Shown: piece by piece, positions 33,737-42,912 of the stretch
Layout: each line of letters opens with the position of its first letter
Position numbering within the stretch: the first letter of the stretch is position 1
Notes under the pieces: model-generated
What the model was told of the DNA's origin: nothing
The model's database searches: none
Seen by the model: only the letters and a program-made list of their open reading frames with translations
Made by a program: the position numbers and the translations under genes
DNA from: JAXLYE01 sp046351595
GTDB taxonomy: Bacteria; Myxococcota_A; Polyangia; Palsa-1104; JAEUJZ01
NCBI GenBank assembly: GCA_046351595.1
Contig: JAXLYE010000006.1
Span: forward strand, 62,001 to 126,000
Direction: 5' to 3'
Length of the DNA stretch: 64,000 nucleotides

Positions 33737-35341
33737 ATGCGTTTCTCGTTCCTTGGATTCTCGCTGCGGGTGCGGCTGGTGCTGTTGACCAGCCTGCTCC
33801 TTGGCTTCGTCGCGGTCTTCCTCGGTCTGTTCCTGCCCTCGACGCTGTCCGAGGCCCTGCGCCGCAGCGCCGAGTACCGCGCCATCAGCCTCGGCGAGCT
33901 GCTCTCGCACGTGCTCGCGCCGCGGCTCGAGGCCAACGACGCGGCCGGCGTGCGCGAGCTTTTGGCCGGGCTGCAGACGACGCCCGAGGTGAGCTACGCG
34001 CTGGTGCGGCGCGGCGACGGGACGCTGATCGCGGCGCTCAACGCCGAGCGGGCCTCGGACGTGCCGCTCAAGCTCGGCGCGCAGCCGACGATGACCTACA
34101 CCGCGGATCACCTGCGCATGGATCGGACCGTGCGCTCGCGCGACGGCGCCACCGGCATCCTGACCATCGGCTTCACCCTCGATCGCCTGGAGAACGAGCG
34201 CCGCGTCCAGGCGCGGCTGTTGCACGTGACGCTCGGGCTGGTGGCTCTGTTCGGCATCCTCGCCAGCTTCGGGATCGGGACGCTCATCGCGCGCTCGCTG
34301 CGCCACATGACCGAGGTCGCGCTGCGCATCGCCGACGGTGATCTGACGCAGCCCCCGCTCGGCGTGCTGCAGGGCCGCGACGAGGTCGGTCAGATGGCCG
34401 CGGCCTTCGACCGCATGCTGCTGTCGCTGCGTGTGCTGTCGCAGGCGGCGGATCGGCTGGGTCGCGGCGACCTGACGGTGCGCGTCGATCTGCAGGGCCA
34501 GGTCGCCGCCGCCTTCAACCGCATGATCGACGGGCAGCGCGAGCTGATCGGCGAGATCGCCGACGCCGCGATGCGGCTGGCCGGCGCCTCGATCCAGCTG
34601 TACGAGCTGGTGCAGCGCCAGGAGGAGGCGACCGCGCGCCAGGCCGCCGGCGTCGAGGAAGTGAGCCGCACCGTGCAGTCGCTGCTCGAGAGCGCGTCCA
34701 ACATCGCCGAGGCCTCCAGCGGCGTGTTCGGCAACGCCCAGCGCACCTGCACCACCACTGAGCTGATCTCGACGCACGTCTCGACGCTGACCGGCCACAC
34801 CAACCGCATCGCCGAGCTGCTCGAGGTGATCCGCGACATCGCCGATCGCAGCGACCTCTTGGCGCTCAACGCCTCGCTCGAGGCGACGCGGGCCGGTGAC
34901 GCGGGGCGCGCGTTCTCGCTGGTCGCCTCCGAGATGCGCCGCCTGGCCGAGCGCGTGACGGCCTCGGTGCAGGACGTAAAGGGTCTGCTCACCGACATCC
35001 GCGGCGCCGGCGCCGCCTCCGCCGTGGCGACGCAAGAGGGCCGCAAGCTCGCCGACTCGACGACGGAGTCGGCGCACCACATCACCATGGTCACGCAGCA
35101 GCAGCGCACCGCCACCGGCCAGGTGCTCGACAGCATGCGCGAGATCAACAGCATCCTGACGGCCAGTGTCGCATCCGCCCGCGAGACCCGAGCCTCCGTC
35201 GAGATGCTGCGCCGCACCGCGGATCAGTTCCGGGCGCTCATCGGGGCCTTCCGGCTCGAGGGCGGCGCCGCAGCTACGGGCGCTGCCGCCGACAAGGGCG
35301 GCACGAACAAGGGCAGCGGGGTCGCCGGGAGCGACCGGTGA
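33737..35341 (+). CDS. Methyl-accepting chemotaxis protein
   Basis: A chemoreceptor of 534 residues from ATG 33737, which gives the compact N-terminus MRFSFLGFSLRVRLVLLTSLLLG; an ATG at 33683 would add 18 residues. Order: TM1, extracytoplasmic sensor (about 30-155), TM2 (VTLGLVALFGILASFGIGTLI), HAMP with a second HAMP-like helix pair (DLTQPPLGVLQGRDEVGQM, then DLTVRVDLQGQV), and a signalling coiled coil whose tip IADRSDLLALNASLEATRAG is the CheA/CheW contact. It is the only canonical receptor in the operon. Its stop overlaps the cheA start (GTGA). Confidence 0.93.
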   Translation: MRFSFLGFSLRVRLVLLTSLLLGFVAVFLGLFLPSTLSEALRRSAEYRAISLGELLSHVLAPRLEANDAAGVRELLAGLQTTPEVSYALVRRGDGTLIAALNAERASDVPLKLGAQPTMTYTADHLRMDRTVRSRDGATGILTIGFTLDRLENERRVQARLLHVTLGLVALFGILASFGIGTLIARSLRHMTEVALRIADGDLTQPPLGVLQGRDEVGQMAAAFDRMLLSLRVLSQAADRLGRGDLTVRVDLQGQVAAAFNRMIDGQRELIGEIADAAMRLAGASIQLYELVQRQEEATARQAAGVEEVSRTVQSLLESASNIAEASSGVFGNAQRTCTTTELISTHVSTLTGHTNRIAELLEVIRDIADRSDLLALNASLEATRAGDAGRAFSLVASEMRRLAERVTASVQDVKGLLTDIRGAGAASAVATQEGRKLADSTTESAHHITMVTQQQRTATGQVLDSMREINSILTASVASARETRASVEMLRRTADQFRALIGAFRLEGGAAATGAAADKGGTNKGSGVAGSDR

Positions 35342-37497
35342 GCCGCGCCTCGCGGCAGCTGCTGGAGCGCTTCCAGGCGAGCGCGCTGGAGCGCCTGCGC
35401 CGCATCGCGTCGGCGTTCTGGGAGCTCTCGCGCTCGGGCGACGACACCGACGAGCGCACGAGCCGCGACGGCGGGCACGATGCGGGCGGCCTGCCGCTTT
35501 CGGACATCGTCCGCGAGCTGCACACCATGAAGGGCGAGTCGCGCATGCTCGGGCTGCGCTCGCTCAGCGAGGCCGTGCACCAGATCGAGGACGGGCTGGC
35601 GCTGGCCACGTCCGCGACGGCGCCGGGCCCGATCTATGAGGGGCTGGCGCGCGGGCTGACGCAGATCATCGCGGTGCTCAAGGACGCACCGCTGCGCGAG
35701 ATGGATCAGCGGCAGGCGCTGCATCCGGCGCTGCAGGCGCTGCGCGAGATCACGCCGCACCGCGAGGGACACGCTGAGGATCCGTCGACGCAGTCGCTGC
35801 CGGGCGCGCCGAGCGCGGTCACTGCGCCGCCCTCATCGAGCACCGACTCGGGGCGCCCGCTGCCGAGCACCCGCCAGGAGCGCTGGATCCAGGTCGCGGC
35901 CGAGCGCATCGACGCGCTGTGCGGCGTCATCGGCGAGCTCGCGAGCACGGTCCGCGGCCTGCACATGCAGACGCAGCGGCTCACCGGCGCGCACGTCGGC
36001 ATGCGCGCCGAGGCGCGGTCGCTGCTCGAGGACTTCGAGCGCTGCCAGGCGCTGCTCGACGACGTCGAGAGCGCGGCGTGGGCGATGCGGCTGGTGCCGC
36101 TGGAGGGGCCGCTGCACGAGCTGGCCGCGCACGCGCGCGAGCTGGCGCAGGCGAGCGGCAAGCAGCTGCGCGTGCACGTCCAGAGCGGCGGCTCGCAGAT
36201 CGAGCGCACGGTGCTCGACACGCTCTGGGAGCCGCTGGTGCACCTGGTGCGCAACGCCGTCGATCACGGCGTCGAGGCGCCGCACGAGCGCGCCGGCAAG
36301 CCGCGCGAGGCCGAGCTGCGCCTGCACGCCGAGTCGGTCGGCCCGACGGTGACGCTGGTGATAAGCGATGACGGGCGGGGCGTGTCGCTGGCCTCGGTGC
36401 GCAGCGCCGCGGTGCGACGCGGGCTCTTGTCCCCGGCGGCCGCGGCGGCGCTCACGCGCGAGCAGGCGCACGATCTCTTGTTCCACCAGGGCTTCTCGAC
36501 GCGCTCGGAGATCAGCGAGCTGTCGGGGCGCGGCGTCGGCCTGGACATCGTGCGCAGCCGCCTCAACACCTTCGGCGGCGCGGCGTCGCTGAGCAGCACC
36601 GAGGGCGCGGGCACGAAGGTGTCGCTGAGCGTGCCGGTCCGCCTGAGCAAGGAGCGGGCGCTGGTGCTGGAGCATGCCGGCATGCTCTACGCGCTGCCGG
36701 CGCGCTCGGTGCTCGAGATGTTCCGGCTCTCGGAGCACCCGGTGAAGCGCGTTGCCGGCGGCCGCGGCATGTGGTCGCGCTACGGCGTGATCCCGCTGCG
36801 CTCCCTCGCGCAGCTGCTGACGGGCGCGTCCGACGACGAGTCGAGCCAGGGCCTGGTGCTGCGCGTCGGCGAGCAGATCGCTGCGTTCTCGATCCCGCGC
36901 ATCGTCGGTGAGTACGATCTGCTGCGGCGGCCCTGCGATGCCCTGGTGGCGCACGTCACGCGCTGCGCCGCGACCGCGACGCTCGACGACGGGCGGCTGG
37001 TGCTGTGGCTGGCGCCGGCGGATCTCATCCGCACCGCCGCCGAGACCACGAAGCTGCCGGCCGCCGCGCCCCCAGGCAGCGCACCGACCGAACCCGCCGA
37101 GGTCGCGACACCGAGCCGCCGCAAGCAGATCCTGGTCGTCGATGACTCCGCGATCATGCGCACGCTGCTCAAGCGCATCTTCGCCAGCCACAACCTGGAT
37201 GTGCGCCTCGCCGCCGACGGACAGGCCGGATTCGACGAGGTCGAGCGCGCGCTGCCGGACGTCGCGCTGATCGACGCCGAGATGCCGGGCGTCGACGGGC
37301 TGACGCTGCTGACGCGGCTGCGCGAGCGCTGGCCCGAGCTGCCGGTCGCCATGTTCAGCGGCCACAGCTCGCCCGAGCACCGCGACCGCGCGCTGGCGCT
37401 CGGCGCCGACGAGTATTTGGTCAAGACCGACCTCGATACCGCGCACCTCATCGAGGCGATCACGCGCCTTTTGGCGGCGCGCCGAGGTCGGCGATGA
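35338..37497 (+). CDS. cheA: CheA histidine kinase fused to a receiver domain (FrzE-like layout)
   Basis: A 719-residue hybrid kinase. Residues 1-125: HPt domain with phospho-acceptor His62 (LHTMKGESRMLG). Residues 140-180: linker that includes GAPSAVTAPP; no P2 domain is evident. Then dimerisation helices, an ATPase domain with N-box HLVRNAVDHGVE, SDDGRGV, FHQGFSTRSE and GRGVGLDIV, a CheW-like domain (about 440-575), and a C-terminal receiver from about 597 with the DD pair (VVDDSAIM), acceptor Asp646 (LIDAEMPG), FSG and the Lys in YLVKTD, all intact. Output probably passes through the fused receiver, as in FrzE. Coupled by 4-bp overlaps on both sides. Confidence 0.95.
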   Translation: MSRASRQLLERFQASALERLRRIASAFWELSRSGDDTDERTSRDGGHDAGGLPLSDIVRELHTMKGESRMLGLRSLSEAVHQIEDGLALATSATAPGPIYEGLARGLTQIIAVLKDAPLREMDQRQALHPALQALREITPHREGHAEDPSTQSLPGAPSAVTAPPSSSTDSGRPLPSTRQERWIQVAAERIDALCGVIGELASTVRGLHMQTQRLTGAHVGMRAEARSLLEDFERCQALLDDVESAAWAMRLVPLEGPLHELAAHARELAQASGKQLRVHVQSGGSQIERTVLDTLWEPLVHLVRNAVDHGVEAPHERAGKPREAELRLHAESVGPTVTLVISDDGRGVSLASVRSAAVRRGLLSPAAAAALTREQAHDLLFHQGFSTRSEISELSGRGVGLDIVRSRLNTFGGAASLSSTEGAGTKVSLSVPVRLSKERALVLEHAGMLYALPARSVLEMFRLSEHPVKRVAGGRGMWSRYGVIPLRSLAQLLTGASDDESSQGLVLRVGEQIAAFSIPRIVGEYDLLRRPCDALVAHVTRCAATATLDDGRLVLWLAPADLIRTAAETTKLPAAAPPGSAPTEPAEVATPSRRKQILVVDDSAIMRTLLKRIFASHNLDVRLAADGQAGFDEVERALPDVALIDAEMPGVDGLTLLTRLRERWPELPVAMFSGHSSPEHRDRALALGADEYLVKTDLDTAHLIEAITRLLAARRGRR

Positions 37498-38615
37498 AGC
37501 CGCTGCGGCTGCTGCTCATCGACCGCTCGGCGGTGCGTCGCGGCGAGCTGCGGCAGGCGCTGGAGTCGAGCGCGGACATCCGCGTCGTCGGTGAGCTCGT
37601 GGATCCGCGGGACGCGCTAGCCGCGGTGCTCAGCCTGCGACCGAGCCTCGTCGCGATCGACGCCGGGCTGCTCGAGGACGGCGGGCTGGGCGCCATCGAG
37701 CTGATCATGGCCGAGCGGCCGACGCCGATCCTGCTCCTGGCGAGCGGCGCGAGCGCGGCCGACGAGGAGGCGGTGCAGCGGGCGCTGCGCCGCGGCGCGC
37801 TGCACGTCGAGCACCTGCCCGCGGGTCCGGTGCACGCGGCGAGCGGCGAGCTGGCGCGGCTCGTCCCCCTCATCCACCGCCTGGCCGCGGTGCACGTGGT
37901 CCGCCACATGCGGCCGCGCACGGGCGACCTTCTGGCCGTCGCCGCCGGCAGCTCGCCCGCGGCCCTGCCCGCAGGTTCTGCCGATGCGCACGCCCCCGCT
38001 GCGCGCCCGGCGGCGTGGGCCACCCGGCGCATCGAGATCATCGGCCTGGGCGCCTCGATCGGCGGCCCCAACGTGCTGGCGGAGATCCTGGCGCAGCTCC
38101 CGCGGCCGCTGGCGGTGAGCATCGCGGTGGTGCAGCACCTGCCCGCGGACTACGCGCAGCCCTTCGCCGAGTACCTGCAGGGGCGCACCGGCCTGCCGAT
38201 CCACGTCGTCACCGACAGCGTGCCGCTGCGCGCCGGCGTGGTCTTCGTGCCGACCGACGATCGCCACCTGGTGATCGTCGGCCCGGGTCGCATCGGCGTG
38301 TCCGCGGATCCGCCGGTGAGCGGCCACCGCCCCGCGGTCGATCAGCTCTTCCTGTCGCTGGCGCGGCACTACGGCGCGGCGGCCGTGGGCATCCTGCTGA
38401 CCGGGCTCGGGAGCGACGGCAGCCAGGGCCTGCTCGAGCTGCGGCGCCGCGACGCGCTGACCATCGCCCAGGACGCGGCCACGGCGACGGTCGACGGCAT
38501 GCCGCGCGCGGCACGCGAGCTCGGCGCGGCGCACTGGGTGCTGTCGCCGGCCGCCACCGTGCAGGCCCTGCGCAGGCTCCTGGGCGACGAGAAGGGCGGC
38601 CATGGCGGCGAGTGA
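37494..38615 (+). CDS. cheB: CheB methylesterase with degenerate receiver
   Basis: A 373-residue receptor glutamate methylesterase. The C-terminal catalytic domain is intact: Ser188 (LGASIGGPN), His215 (VVQHLP), Asp308 (TGLGSDGS), spaced as in enterobacterial CheB. The N-terminal receiver (about 1-120) is degenerate: the acidic pair reads IDRS instead of DDS, and the lysine of the usual KP motif is Leu (GALHVEHLPAG), although an Asp remains at AIDAG. Control by CheA phosphorylation is therefore doubtful. The linker (about 135-180) is Ala/Pro-rich. ATGA overlap with cheA; 14-bp overlap with cheR. Confidence 0.93.
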   Translation: MKPLRLLLIDRSAVRRGELRQALESSADIRVVGELVDPRDALAAVLSLRPSLVAIDAGLLEDGGLGAIELIMAERPTPILLLASGASAADEEAVQRALRRGALHVEHLPAGPVHAASGELARLVPLIHRLAAVHVVRHMRPRTGDLLAVAAGSSPAALPAGSADAHAPAARPAAWATRRIEIIGLGASIGGPNVLAEILAQLPRPLAVSIAVVQHLPADYAQPFAEYLQGRTGLPIHVVTDSVPLRAGVVFVPTDDRHLVIVGPGRIGVSADPPVSGHRPAVDQLFLSLARHYGAAAVGILLTGLGSDGSQGLLELRRRDALTIAQDAATATVDGMPRAARELGAAHWVLSPAATVQALRRLLGDEKGGHGGE

Positions 38616-39963
38616 CGACGGCGACCCGCACCTGCTCGCGCTGCTGACGCAGTGGACCGGGCTCGATCTCAGCGGCCGCGGGCGCGAGATCGTGAGCTGG
38701 ATCCGCGAGCGCGCCGCCGCCCTGGGCGAGAGCTCGGCGCTGCGCTACGTCGAGACCTGCGCGCGCGGCGGCAGCGACGAGTCGGCGCGGCTGCTCGACC
38801 GCCTCACCGTCCACTACTCGTGGTTCTACCGCGACGGACAGCAGATCGATCTGGTCGCCGAGATCCTCAGCGAGCAGCCGGCCGGCGGTGCGCCCATCGA
38901 CGTCTGGGTGCCGGGCTGCGCCGGCGGCGAAGACGCCTACACGGTGGCGATGGCGGCGGCGCTGTGCGGCCGCAGCGTGCGCGTGCTCGGCACCGACATC
39001 AACCCGAACGTCATCCGCTTCGCCGCGCGCGGCCGCTACTCCGTCGACGCCACGCGCTCGCTGCCGCCGGAGCTGCGGCAGTACCTGCGGCCCGCCGGTG
39101 ACTTCTGCGAGATCGCTCCCGAGATCAGAAGCAGCACTTCGTTCGCGGTGCACAACCTGCTGGCGGCGCCGCCGCTGCCGCCGGCCGGCCTCGCGCCGAC
39201 GGGGACCGGGTGGAACATCATCCTGTGCCGCAACGTGCTCCTGTACTTCACCCCCGAGCACGTGCGCGGCTCGCTCTCGCGCATGAGCGGCGCCCTGGCG
39301 CGCGGCGGCTACCTGTTCCTCGGCGCCGGCGAGTTCCTGCTGCAGCCGCCCGAGCTCGAGCAGGTGCAGCGCGGCGGTCGCTGGATCTACGTGCGCCCGC
39401 AGCCCGCACGCGCGGCGGCGGCGACCAGCCAGCCCGGCCTGCCGGCCATCTCGTCGAGCGCGGCCCCGTCGGCCCCGGGCGCCGCGGGGTCGAGCGGGCC
39501 GCACGGCGCGCTGCCGGAAGCCACGGGGAGCGGCCCGCACCGCTCGCCGCTCCCCGAGCTCCTGCGCGTCGCGGTGCAGCGCCTGGAGGCCGGCGACGCC
39601 GAGGGCGCGCTCACCGCCATCGCGCCGGTGCTGCAGCGCGGGCCGGTCAACGAAGAGACGCTGCTGCTCGTCGGCATGGCCGAGCACATGCGCGGTCAGT
39701 TCGCGCGCGCCATCACCGCGCTGCGCGGCGCCCTGGGCATGGCGCCGGATCTGTGGCCGGCGCTGTTCTTCTTGGCGCTGTGCCACGAGGCGCAGGGCGA
39801 GCAGGCCGAGGCGCAGCGCGCCTACGAAGAGGTCGCGCGCCTGCGCAACCGGCGGCGCCGCGACTCGGGCCCGGTCGTGACCCTGCTCAACATCGATACA
39901 CTGCGCGCCGAGCTGCTGTCGTTCGCCGAGCGCCACGTGCGCACGCCGCCGCGGCCGCGCTAG
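38602..39963 (+). CDS. cheR: CheR methyltransferase with C-terminal TPR domain
   Basis: A 453-residue SAM-dependent receptor methyltransferase. N-terminal helical domain, then the catalytic core: YSWFYRDGQQIDL, SAM motif VPGCAGGEDAYTVAMA, LGTDINPNVI and NIILCRNVLLYF. After an Ala/Ser/Pro linker (about 270-315) come helical pairs of TPR type (LLRVAVQRLEAGDAEGALTAIAPVL, LLLVGMAEHMRGQFARAITALRGAL, PALFFLALCHEAQGEQAEAQRAYEEVA). The same fusion occurs in FrzF of Myxococcus, where TPRs control methylation. The ATG lies inside cheB, 14 bp before its stop. Confidence 0.94.
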   Translation: MAASDDGDPHLLALLTQWTGLDLSGRGREIVSWIRERAAALGESSALRYVETCARGGSDESARLLDRLTVHYSWFYRDGQQIDLVAEILSEQPAGGAPIDVWVPGCAGGEDAYTVAMAAALCGRSVRVLGTDINPNVIRFAARGRYSVDATRSLPPELRQYLRPAGDFCEIAPEIRSSTSFAVHNLLAAPPLPPAGLAPTGTGWNIILCRNVLLYFTPEHVRGSLSRMSGALARGGYLFLGAGEFLLQPPELEQVQRGGRWIYVRPQPARAAAATSQPGLPAISSSAAPSAPGAAGSSGPHGALPEATGSGPHRSPLPELLRVAVQRLEAGDAEGALTAIAPVLQRGPVNEETLLLVGMAEHMRGQFARAITALRGALGMAPDLWPALFFLALCHEAQGEQAEAQRAYEEVARLRNRRRRDSGPVVTLLNIDTLRAELLSFAERHVRTPPRPR

Positions 39964-39988
39964 AGGCCGAGACGGAAAGCCCGGTATA

Positions 39989-40462
39989 ATGAGCCCGACG
40001 GTTCCCGAGCGCATGCACCACGTCGTCCCCATCCGCATCCGCATGACCTGGCTCGCGCTGGACGCCGCGTGCGTCGAGCAGATCCTCGGGCAGACGAGCT
40101 GGATGCGGGTGCCCGCGGCGCCGCAGGAGTGGCCCGGGGTCATGGCCTGGCGCGGCCGCGCCGTGGCGGTGCTCGATCTCGGCCTGTTCTGCGAGGACCA
40201 GGCCCCGGTCAGCTCGCTGCCGGTCGCCAACCGCCACGTCATCGCCCGCGCCCACAGCTGCAGCATCGCCATCCCCGTCGACGAGGTGCGCGAGTCGCGG
40301 CTGGTCGATCCGGACTGGGTGCGGCCCAGCCAGGTGACGCGGCAGCGCTACTCGCAGCGCGAGGTCGAGCTGGACGGACAGATCCTCGCCGTCTTCGATC
40401 TGGAGGCGCTGGTGCGCGAGACGCTGGCCAGCACGACACGCGGCGAGCCGCGGGCGCCATGA
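39989..40462 (+). CDS. cheW: CheW coupling protein
   Basis: A 157-residue CheW-domain protein linking receptors and CheA. Typical features are the first half-barrel (RMTWLALDAACVEQILGQTSW, PEWPGVMAWRGRAVAVLDL; MAWRGRAVAVLDLG matches the conserved NLRGxxLPVIDL segment) and the second (HVIARAHSCSIAIPVDEVRES, ending ILAVFDLEALV). ATG 39989 is 25 bp after cheR; a Met nine codons in is an alternative. Stop overlaps the next gene (ATGA). Confidence 0.9.
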   Translation: MSPTVPERMHHVVPIRIRMTWLALDAACVEQILGQTSWMRVPAAPQEWPGVMAWRGRAVAVLDLGLFCEDQAPVSSLPVANRHVIARAHSCSIAIPVDEVRESRLVDPDWVRPSQVTRQRYSQREVELDGQILAVFDLEALVRETLASTTRGEPRAP

Positions 40463-40977
40463 AGGATCCGAAACACCCAAGGGACGACCTGGCCGAGCCG
40501 AGCGCCGCGACCGTCGACTTCCTGGTCTTCGCCGGCCTCGGCTTCCGCTGGGGGCTGCGCTGCGATGTGGTCGTGCGGGTGACGGCGGCCGTGGTCGCGT
40601 TCGCGCACCCCCCGCTCGCGGCCACCGAGGAGTTCCTGCTCTGCCCGGACAGCGACGAGGTGCCGCGCGCGCTGTGGCTGAAGACGCCGCGCGGCGAGCG
40701 GACGCTGGTCACGACGCAGCGGCCCGAGATGCGGCGCGTCGAGCGCGCGCTGCTGCACGCCCTGCCGGCGGTGTGCACGGCGCCGCGGCCGCTGCCCGTC
40801 GAGCCGCCCGCGCGCCCAGACCCCCCAGAGCCTTCAGACCACCCAGACCACCTAGAGCCGCTCGAGGCTCTCGAGCACGCCGCGCACGGAGCCTACGCAG
40901 GGCCTGAGCTGCGGATCACCGGCCTCGCGGCGCGAGACAGCCAGGTGCTGTTCCTGGTCGCCGAGCCGGTGGGGTAG
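40459..40977 (+). CDS. Divergent CheW-like protein at the end of the che operon
   Basis: A 172-residue protein starting with an ATGA overlap to cheW, so certainly part of the operon. The first strands (VDFLVFAGLGFRWGLRCDVVVRVTAA) and last strands (LRITGLAARDSQVLFLVAEPVG) look like a CheW barrel, but the central NLRG-type contact segment is missing and replaced by a Pro/Asp/His-rich insert (about 112-140: PPARPDPPEPSDHPDHLEP). It is reminiscent of FrzB, a degenerate CheW in the Frz system. The homology call is tentative. Confidence 0.65.
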   Translation: MKDPKHPRDDLAEPSAATVDFLVFAGLGFRWGLRCDVVVRVTAAVVAFAHPPLAATEEFLLCPDSDEVPRALWLKTPRGERTLVTTQRPEMRRVERALLHALPAVCTAPRPLPVEPPARPDPPEPSDHPDHLEPLEALEHAAHGAYAGPELRITGLAARDSQVLFLVAEPVG

Positions 40978-41037
40978 GCGAGGGCGCCGCTCCGGACCCG
41001 CGCCGCTCGTGTATGCTGCGGTCGAGGGACAGGTCGA

Positions 41038-42906
41038 GTGCAAAACCGGGGTGCAGCTCGTCGACTGCGGGGGCTGCGGGCGCTGCGATGGCTGCAGGCG
41101 CTGGGTCTTGGGATCGCGCTGCTCGCAGGGGTGCTCGCGGCCGGCGCCGAGCCGATCCCCGACGGCGCCTTCGTCCGCGTGCGCGGCGCCGAGTTCGTGG
41201 TCGACGGCCGCCCGTTCCGCTTCGTCGGCGCCAACATCGATCCGCTGCACGGGGACATCAACCGGCCGCGCCGCGCCGAGATCGTACGGGCGCTGGCCGA
41301 CGACGGCCTGACCGTGGCGAGGGTCTGGGTGCTGGGCGAGGGCGCGCCCAACGCCAAGGACTGGTCGCGCAGCTTCGAGCTCTTGCGCGCCGGTCCGCTG
41401 GAGTTCCTCGAGGAGCCGCTCATCCAGCTCGATCACGTGCTGCACGAGGCGCGGCGCGCGGGCGTGCGCGTGATCCTGACGCTCGCGAACCACTGGGCTG
41501 ACTACGGCGGCGTGCCGCAGTACCTCAAGTGGCTCGGCCTGCCCGTCGACGCCAACGGACTTCTGCAGGAAGCGTTTTACTCCGACGAGCGGGCGCTGGC
41601 GCTGTACTTCATGCACATCGAGCGGCTGCTCGGCCGCCGGAACACCGTCACTGGCGTGCGCTACATCGACGACCCTACGATCTTCGCGTGGGAGCTGATG
41701 AACGAGTCGCAGGTGCAGAGCGACACCGCCAAGGAGGCCCGCCGCCGCGTGTTCGCGCAGGCCGCGCGCTTCATCAAGGCGCGAGATCCCAACCACCTCG
41801 TCGGCGCCGGCCTGCTCGGCTACAGCACGCGCGCCGAGCGTACCGAGTGGCTGCGCGTGCACGCGCTGCCCGAGATCGATTATGCCGACAGCCACCTGTA
41901 CCTGCAGAACAGCGAGGCCGAGCCGGGTCTCGCGCGCATGCGCCAGCTCCTTGATGATCGCGTGCAGCTCGGGCGGTTCGTGCTGAAGAAGCCGCTGGTC
42001 ATCGGCGAGTTCGGCTTCCGCACCGACGGGCCGAAGCGCTACCTCGGGCTGCCGCGGGCGCAGTGGTTCGAGGCGCTGCTCGGCCGCGTCTTCCAGGACG
42101 GCGGCAGCGGCGGGCTGGTGTGGATCTACCAGCCCTACCACGGTAAGCCGCGCGACTTCGGCATCTACATCGATCGCAGCGACACGGACGACGTGCGCGC
42201 GGCGCTGCGGCGGGTGGCGCAGCGGCTGCAGAAGGGTCCCGGCTTCGGCAACAACCCGGCGCTCGGGCCGCAGCGCGGCAGCTCGCCGATGTATACGACC
42301 GAGCGCCTGCTGCGCGCGCACCCGGCTCCGCACCGCAACTGGAAGGCGACGGAGACGGGCGCCGAGCTCGCGATCGCGCCGGGCGGCTTCGCCTACGCGC
42401 GCTTCGAGCGGCTCGGCACCTGGGACAAGGGCGACGTCTCGCACTTCTACGGCGCGGACGCGGGCGTGCTGCGCTACCGCTTCGCGGCGCCGGGCCCGCA
42501 GCTGCTCACGCGCGCGCCTTGGGGCGCCGCTGTGCCCAAGGGCCGGCCGGTGGCCGCACGCCCGCAGCCGCCCGTCGAGGTCCGCATCGAGGCGCGCGTC
42601 TCGTCGGAGTGGCCCGGTGCCGGCGCCCCGCCCGACGGCGGCTCGCTGCTGATCGTCCAGCTCGACGGCGTCGAGATCGGCCGCCGCGAGATCCTGCCCG
42701 ACGACGGCCGCGGCCGCACCGAGTCCTTCTCGATCAGCGATCCGGCGCTGCTCGCCCGCCTCACCCGCGGTGAGCACACGATGACCTTCACCGTCCCCGA
42801 GGGCCCGCGCGGCCACGGCCTGTGCGTCTACGGCGAGGCGCACGCGCCGGGCCTCAGCCCCGCCGACTTCCAGCCGCTGCGCGTCCGCTACCTGATCACG
42901 CCGTAG
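41038..42906 (+). CDS. Secreted GH5-type glycoside hydrolase (mannanase/cellulase-like)
   Basis: A 622-residue exported enzyme (signal ending LLAGVLAAGAEP, GTG start). Residues 45-390 form a TIM barrel of the GH5 / GH5_7 mannanase type: opening GRPFRFVGANID, acid/base Glu223 in WELMNES, nucleophile Glu324 in LVIGEFGF, and WIYQPYHGKPRDFGIYID near the barrel end. Residues 430-620 form a beta-rich accessory domain (FAYARFERLGTWDKGDV, VEVRIEARVSSEWPG, LLIVQLDGVEIGRREIL) that probably binds carbohydrate. It likely cleaves beta-mannan or a related glycan outside the cell. No operon partners. Confidence 0.88.
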   Translation: MQNRGAARRLRGLRALRWLQALGLGIALLAGVLAAGAEPIPDGAFVRVRGAEFVVDGRPFRFVGANIDPLHGDINRPRRAEIVRALADDGLTVARVWVLGEGAPNAKDWSRSFELLRAGPLEFLEEPLIQLDHVLHEARRAGVRVILTLANHWADYGGVPQYLKWLGLPVDANGLLQEAFYSDERALALYFMHIERLLGRRNTVTGVRYIDDPTIFAWELMNESQVQSDTAKEARRRVFAQAARFIKARDPNHLVGAGLLGYSTRAERTEWLRVHALPEIDYADSHLYLQNSEAEPGLARMRQLLDDRVQLGRFVLKKPLVIGEFGFRTDGPKRYLGLPRAQWFEALLGRVFQDGGSGGLVWIYQPYHGKPRDFGIYIDRSDTDDVRAALRRVAQRLQKGPGFGNNPALGPQRGSSPMYTTERLLRAHPAPHRNWKATETGAELAIAPGGFAYARFERLGTWDKGDVSHFYGADAGVLRYRFAAPGPQLLTRAPWGAAVPKGRPVAARPQPPVEVRIEARVSSEWPGAGAPPDGGSLLIVQLDGVEIGRREILPDDGRGRTESFSISDPALLARLTRGEHTMTFTVPEGPRGHGLCVYGEAHAPGLSPADFQPLRVRYLITP

Positions 42907-42912
42907 AGAGCC

